From Actinopolymorpha singaporensis (GTDB taxonomy: Bacteria > Actinomycetota > Actinomycetes > Propionibacteriales > Actinopolymorphaceae): DNA of 64,000 nucleotides. Within the stretch, counting starts at the first letter, position 1, and each line of letters opens with the position of its first letter. Positions 62,619-64,000 of this stretch are shown in pieces. The position numbers and the translations under genes were made by a program. The stretch spans positions 4,761,981 to 4,825,980 of the forward strand of contig NZ_LT629732.1 in the NCBI RefSeq assembly GCF_900104745.1. The letters run 5' to 3'. The notes under the pieces are model-generated. The model worked only from the letters and a program-made list of their open reading frames with translations, searched no databases and was not told the DNA's origin.

Positions 62619-64000
62619 TCAGGGGAAGCAGTAGGAGTCCGACGAGGCGTCGCCGCCCTGGAGGCGGATCTGGTGCACCCGGCGCCCCCGGAAGTCCGCG
62701 CCGTGGGGGAAGAACCGCTCGTCCGGAGTCAGACCACCCGTCCGCGGGTCGACGTCGAGCTTGGCCACCCACGCCCCCACCCCGTCGGGGTAGAACTGGT
62801 CGTCCCACGCCCCGTAGAGGGAGTTCGAGACGTACACCCGGGTCCCGTCCCGGCTGACCTCCACCATCTGTGGCCCCCCGGACAACGCGAGCTCCGGCGC
62901 GGCGGGATGGGGGGTACGCCGTAGGACCCCTCCGAGCCGGACCGACCCCGTCTGCCGCGGATGCTCGGGGTCGGTGACGTCGTACTGCAGCAACTCCCCG
63001 GTCCCCCACGCCGAGACGTACAGGAAGCGGTCGTCGACCGACAGGTCGATGTCGGTGACCAGTGGTGGGACCGCACCGAACGGCTGCAGCGCGGGCGGCA
63101 GGTCGGCGGCGTCCGCCGGCTCGGCCGGGATCTCGATCACCTTCCGCACCGCGAACTGCGAACCCTCGCGGGTCCACAGCCACACCGACGCGGACAGGTC
63201 CTCGGTGCTCACCACCACGCCGACGAAGCCGTACTGCTTCCGAGGGTCGTGGGCCGGGCGCAACTCCAGCGCCATCTGGTACTGCGCGCCGAGGTCGACG
63301 GTCTGGATGTTGCGTCGTTTGCGCAGATCCCAGAAGTGCAGCCGGTGGCCGTACTTGTTGGCCAGCAGGAGCTCGGGCACCACGCCGTTCTCGATCATCG
63401 AGGGCGTGCCCCACTCGCTGGTCACCGCGACGTCGTGGCCGATGTGCCACCACAGGTCGTAGGCGAGGTACTGGTCGCCCCGGTCGGCCTCCCAGGGCCC
63501 GCGCACCTCGAACGTGGTGTGGTCCAGGATCGCGACCCCGCCCGGGCCTTCCTCGCCGTGGCCGCCGAGCGCGGACACGTAGATCCCCTCCGGGCCACAG
63601 TGGACGGTGTGGGGCCGGGAGTAACCGGCCCGCTTGCCGAGTTCGTCGGCCTCCAGCACCTTGACGATCCGCGGGCTGGCCGGGTCGTCGCGGGTGTCGA
63701 TGACGTAGATCCGTGACGAGCGGATTCCGGGAACGACGAGGTAGCGGCGTTCCACGTGGGGATGTGCCGCCGTCGGGCACAGCGCACTGCTGCAGGCGTT
63801 CCAGCCGAAGTGGTGCACCTCGTCACCGAGGTTCGGCAGATCCGTCCAGCCGACCACCTCGCCGTAGGAGCCGGAAGTCTGGTCGACGTCGAGCACCGCG
63901 AGCGCGTCGGGCTTGTCGGCCGGACGGGCGAACGCCGCGACGTAGGCGAGCTTCTCAGCCGGCGCGGCGGCGGCGTCTCGCGGCGAGGGATAGAACGTCG
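62619..64000 (-). CDS. Selenium-binding protein 56 / methanethiol oxidase-like, 5' end beyond window
   Basis: 460 residues are visible, and the reading frame is open to the window end. A beta-propeller of the SBP56 family, some members of which oxidise methanethiol with copper. The conserved WNACSSALCP (two Cys), HTVHCGPEG, WWHIGHDVAVTSEWGTP, and FFPHGADFRGRRVHQIRLQG with the terminal His are present. Methanethiol oxidase activity would convert methanethiol to formaldehyde, H2S and H2O2. Function in this organism is inferred only by family. Confidence 0.92.
   Translation of the reverse strand, partial: TFYPSPRDAAAAPAEKLAYVAAFARPADKPDALAVLDVDQTSGSYGEVVGWTDLPNLGDEVHHFGWNACSSALCPTAAHPHVERRYLVVPGIRSSRIYVIDTRDDPASPRIVKVLEADELGKRAGYSRPHTVHCGPEGIYVSALGGHGEEGPGGVAILDHTTFEVRGPWEADRGDQYLAYDLWWHIGHDVAVTSEWGTPSMIENGVVPELLLANKYGHRLHFWDLRKRRNIQTVDLGAQYQMALELRPAHDPRKQYGFVGVVVSTEDLSASVWLWTREGSQFAVRKVIEIPAEPADAADLPPALQPFGAVPPLVTDIDLSVDDRFLYVSAWGTGELLQYDVTDPEHPRQTGSVRLGGVLRRTPHPAAPELALSGGPQMVEVSRDGTRVYVSNSLYGAWDDQFYPDGVGAWVAKLDVDPRTGGLTPDERFFPHGADFRGRRVHQIRLQGGDASSDSYCFP

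Overview
This is a 64-kb piece of a very GC-rich (roughly 70%), gene-dense chromosome from a Gram-positive actinobacterium. GTG starts are common, 4-base stop/start overlaps are frequent, and conserved actinobacterial families (DUF3052, DUF3145, a FasR-type activator) are present. The order of core genes is close to the Mycobacterium tuberculosis Rv2228c-Rv2247 neighbourhood, while the catabolic content suggests a saprophytic soil or plant-litter organism. A Propionibacteriales lineage (Nocardioides/Kribbella/Actinopolymorpha type) is my guess, not something the sequence proves. No transposase, integrase, phage gene or CRISPR array was seen.

Layout. (1) 1-2335, minus strand: RNase H/histidine phosphatase (cut by the window edge), a coiled-coil zinc-ribbon protein and a NIF3-like protein. 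(2) 2351-12944: a sugar-acid catabolic island split by a LacI regulator. The minus arm carries two TIM-barrel sugar isomerase-like proteins, a Gfo/Idh/MocA dehydrogenase, a LarA-type nickel-pincer epimerase homologue and a CE15-type glucuronoyl esterase. The plus arm carries lacI, another isomerase, uxaC and uxuB. A perfect 16-bp palindrome between the arms is the likely LacI operator. (3) 13163-19889: a small hypothetical gene, another Gfo/Idh/MocA, tRNA-Val(UAC), ahpE, DUF3052, yjbQ and aceE. (4) 19985-27967: a PHP/PolX-like protein, then fasR-fabD-fabH-acpP-fabF-accD, the FAS II operon with its activator. (5) 28165-32292: a lipoprotein phosphoesterase, then an enolase-superfamily dehydratase, SDR and PhyH-like oxygenase run. 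(6) 32302-39679: malate synthase opposite an MFS transporter and glcDEF, a glycolate to glyoxylate to malate module. (7) 39681-50500: TetR regulator, clan-A glycosidase-like protein, DUF3145, DUF72, a VWA/DUF58/MoxR module, a degenerate kinase-like membrane protein and a lytic transglycosylase with a huge Pro/Thr/Lys tail. (8) 50672-64000: MFS exporter, an unknown secreted protein, FluC-DUF190-FluC, NUDIX, a protein with four C-x2-C...C-x2-H repeats, AraC, a prenyltransferase-fold protein, Gfo/Idh/MocA, an ACS-family MFS importer, a NicO-like membrane protein and SBP56 (cut by the window edge).

How they fit. The esterase could release (methyl)glucuronate from lignin-carbohydrate esters. UxaC would turn glucuronate into fructuronate and UxuB would reduce that to D-mannonate. 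No uxuA mannonate dehydratase is seen next to them, but a LarA homologue with its nickel-pincer residues intact is, and D-mannonate and D-gluconate are C2 epimers. This makes LarA a candidate for an alternative exit from the pathway (inference). The fatty-acid operon has a clean inverted repeat in its promoter. FabD carries an extra C-terminal lipoyl-like domain with no attachable lysine.
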